The notes below the pieces were generated by a model that was not told the DNA's origin, ran no database searches, and was given only the letters and a program-made list of their open reading frames with translations. Both the position numbers and the translations under genes were made by a program. Of a DNA stretch of 41,036 bases, positions 39,353-41,036 are shown in pieces. Source of the stretch: UBA7862 sp050872785 (GTDB lineage Bacteria; Bacillota; Clostridia; Christensenellales; UBA1242); NCBI GenBank assembly GCA_050872785.1, contig JBNMHO010000008.1, forward strand, positions 1 through 41,036, written 5' to 3'. Each line of letters starts with the position of its first letter. Position 1 is the first letter of the stretch.

Positions 39353-40201
39353 ATGCAAAAGAAAAACTTTTTGCTAAAAACTTTTTTGTTTGTCTGCGTG
39401 ACGGCGGTGGCAACTTTTGTAGGGGGTTGTTCGCATACGCATGTTGCTGGTTCCGACTGGGGCTCAACTTCCGCCGAACACTTCCACATCTGCAACAAGC
39501 CAAACTGCTCGGAGTTTATGGACGTGGGCGAACATGAATTTGGCGAATTTTCCACCTATCAATCACCAACTTGCACCAAATCTGGCTCAAAATACAGAGA
39601 ATGTTCCGTCTGCGGATATACAAATTGGGTCACGATAAACCCTCTTGGGCACAACTTTGGCACAAGCGAAGATGTCAAATTTGAATTCAAAAAAGACCAA
39701 ACACTCACTGGCGAAACATTTTGGACTTGCACTGCAACAAGATATTGCACACGTTGTGAAGAACTTGAAACCGAAACAATTTCAACCCTAAGCGGCAAAC
39801 TTACTGCAAGAGAAATCTTTAAATTTGGCTGCGGACAAGACGAAGTGGCAATTTTCACAAACCCACAATTTGAAAACGCCGCCTTTAACCAAGCCTTCGC
39901 CGCACAAAATATCCGTGACGTAGTGACAAAAAAACATACGCAAGAACACAACTTTAATTATGATAATATTACATACACATGGGCTGCAGACTACTCATAT
40001 TGTGTTGCGTCTGTCGTTTGCCAAAACTCAGACTGCGGTGAGGTTGTGGAAGAAGACTCGGTGTCTGTGACAAAAGTCTATTATGAAGCAACAGCAACAA
40101 GCGGTGACTACACAATATATACAGCAATATTTTCTTCAGCACTTTTCCCTTCAAAAGAAATTAAGGTCATGGGGGAAAATGGACCAAAAGAGCAAGCATA
40201 A
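39353..40201 (+). CDS. Cys/His-rich lipoprotein
   Basis: 282 aa. A type II signal peptide (basic start, hydrophobic 8-24, lipobox FVGGC with Cys26) predicts a membrane-attached lipoprotein. The mature part has repeated blocks: HTHV..., GEHEFGEF...PTCTKSG...CSVCG and GHNFG...W.CTATRYCTRC, then CQNSDCGE near 225-232. The H-x-F ... CT-x-x-G ... C-x-x-C(G) pattern is common in surface proteins of Clostridia and may bind metal or form disulfides. No enzymatic motif. SD AAAGGAG. Confidence 0.75.
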   Translation: MQKKNFLLKTFLFVCVTAVATFVGGCSHTHVAGSDWGSTSAEHFHICNKPNCSEFMDVGEHEFGEFSTYQSPTCTKSGSKYRECSVCGYTNWVTINPLGHNFGTSEDVKFEFKKDQTLTGETFWTCTATRYCTRCEELETETISTLSGKLTAREIFKFGCGQDEVAIFTNPQFENAAFNQAFAAQNIRDVVTKKHTQEHNFNYDNITYTWAADYSYCVASVVCQNSDCGEVVEEDSVSVTKVYYEATATSGDYTIYTAIFSSALFPSKEIKVMGENGPKEQA

Positions 40202-40210
40202 AAAAAACCC

Positions 40211-40242
40211 AAAAACACTTGTTTTCTGCAAGTGTTTTTTAA
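40211..40242 (+). terminator. Terminator of the lipoprotein gene
   Basis: AAAAACACTTG (40211-40221) and CAAGTGTTTTT (40229-40239), 11-bp stem with a 7-nt loop and T run. Confidence 0.85.
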
Positions 40243-40319
40243 AATATCAATTTATTCCTATAAAAGTAAAGAAAATGCAAAATATTTTATTTGTTTTTCA
40301 TAAAATCTGCATGAATAAT

Positions 40320-40348
40320 TTGATTTTGTTGCAAATTTGAAATATACT
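40320..40348 (+). promoter_or_regulatory. lepB promoter, predicted leaderless
   Basis: TTGATT (40320-40325), 17 bp, TATACT (40343-40348); the ATG is 7 nt further on and has no SD. Confidence 0.65.
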
Positions 40349-40355
40349 TATATAT

Positions 40356-41036
40356 ATGAAATTCAAAAACTACAAATTGGAAAAACTGAATAAGAAATAT
40401 AAGGACAAGTATGAATTTTTGGACAAACTTGCCGTTTTATTTGTGTCGTTTGTCATAACTTTTGTCATTGCCATAAGTGCCTTTTACATTGTGTTCTATC
40501 AGTCGGACGTCATTGGACCCTCAATGCAGCCGACCTACAACGTGCTTGCTCCCGACTCTGATGACGACACAGAACTGAAAGCAAGCCCCTATCGTGACCA
40601 TATTATTGTTTCTCGTTTCAGAAAACCCAAAAACGGCGAAATTGCAATAGTGGAACTCACCTCTCAAACAATTATAAAACGAGTTTTGGCTTCGGGCGGA
40701 GAAACATTGCTTCTTAAAAAGAACATTGATGACGACTATTACAGTTTCTATCGTGACGGCACAAAACTTGAAGAAGATTATATAAAAGACCCCGCCGCAA
40801 TGGACGAAAGATATATGCGAAACTTCGCTGGCAATGCGGGAAGTGGCATTTATAGGAATGTAACTTTAAGGCAAGACGAGTTTGGGCAAGATATGATAGA
40901 AATATATGTTCCAGAGGGATATGTCTATGTTGCTGGGGACAATAGAGCAAACAGTTATGACAGCAAAGACCTAGGGCTTATTGATGTGGCGAAACTTCGA
41001 GGAACTGTCGTTTTGCACTACGCTTATAACGATTCC
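40356..41036 (+). CDS. lepB: Signal peptidase I (cut by window end)
   Basis: 227 residues present; the C-terminus lies outside the window. One membrane helix (about 25-47) precedes box B GPSMQPT with catalytic Ser56. KRV contains the general base Lys108. Box E GDNRANSYDSKDLG lies near 195-208. It removes signal peptides from secreted proteins. Between boxes there is a ~70-residue insertion (DDDYYSFYRDG to RQDEFGQD) typical of Gram-positive and clostridial forms. Too short for one ORF list entry only because the stop is missing. Confidence 0.93.
   Translation, partial: MKFKNYKLEKLNKKYKDKYEFLDKLAVLFVSFVITFVIAISAFYIVFYQSDVIGPSMQPTYNVLAPDSDDDTELKASPYRDHIIVSRFRKPKNGEIAIVELTSQTIIKRVLASGGETLLLKKNIDDDYYSFYRDGTKLEEDYIKDPAAMDERYMRNFAGNAGSGIYRNVTLRQDEFGQDMIEIYVPEGYVYVAGDNRANSYDSKDLGLIDVAKLRGTVVLHYAYNDS

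Overview
The window is a chromosomal segment of a low-GC, Clostridia-like Firmicute (Bacillota) and contains the replication origin. The evidence is dnaA, dnaN, recF, gyrB, gyrA, rpmH, rnpA, yidD, yidC, jag, mnmE, mnmG, rsmG, parA and parB in one stretch, A/T-rich intergenic DNA with strong Shine-Dalgarno (SD) sites, and a yabP-yabQ-divIC sporulation/division cluster, which points to an endospore former or a recent descendant of one. I cannot name the genus from sequence alone.

Layout. Positions 1-150: the tail of an IS3-type transposase. 157-3101 (-): a TetR regulator and a P-type cation ATPase in one operon. 3446-4858 (+): a divergent pyruvate kinase. 5070-5145: tRNA-Val(GAC), preceded by an 11-bp hairpin. 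5267-10268: accessory genes (NADAR glycosidase, ABC-type ATPase, queH, an MFS-like transporter, a 73-aa membrane protein, a Fic enzyme whose promoter carries a palindrome repeated downstream). 10425-11866 (-): short divIC, yabQ, yabP. 12354-17135 (-): gyrA, gyrB. 17504-22266 (+): recF, dnaA, oriC (eight DnaA boxes at 20705-21114), dnaN. 23319-24263: an unrecognised 314-aa protein. 24524-34149 (+): the rpmH-to-parB block, followed by four parS-like sites. 34701-41036 (+): a hypothetical protein, ftsH with a long charged tail, an anchored protein, a Cys/His-rich lipoprotein and the start of a signal peptidase I gene.

Genes to the right of oriC are co-directional with the fork (+). The gyrase and sporulation genes to the left are on the minus strand, also leading. 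The usual Firmicute order (rpmH block divergent from dnaA-dnaN-recF-gyrB-gyrA) is rearranged: gyrB-gyrA diverge from recF, recF lies upstream of dnaA, and the rpmH block runs in the same direction as dnaA-dnaN.

The most unusual content is non-coding. (A) Arrays of tiny hairpins, with differing stems but shared AT(G/T)ATA linkers and one conserved capping hairpin, lie directly 3' of gyrB, recF, dnaN and jag, always in the sense direction. (B) A ~109-bp two-hairpin repeat occurs in four copies; the two closest copies differ at three bases, two of which are a compensatory base-pair change and the third a GNRA-to-GNRA loop change. (C) Long or partial inverted repeats with GCCTCCC/GGGAGGC-type ends. 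(D) A small element with a CGCTTATA..GCGG core, four copies. (E) A 36-bp exact duplication shared by the 5' end of rsmG and an intergenic region. In addition, five genes (5921-6646, queH, recF, mnmE, lepB) have -10 elements only 6-7 nt before the ATG and no SD, which predicts leaderless mRNAs. Extra DnaA-box clusters sit upstream of parB and ftsH. All functional statements about these elements are inference.
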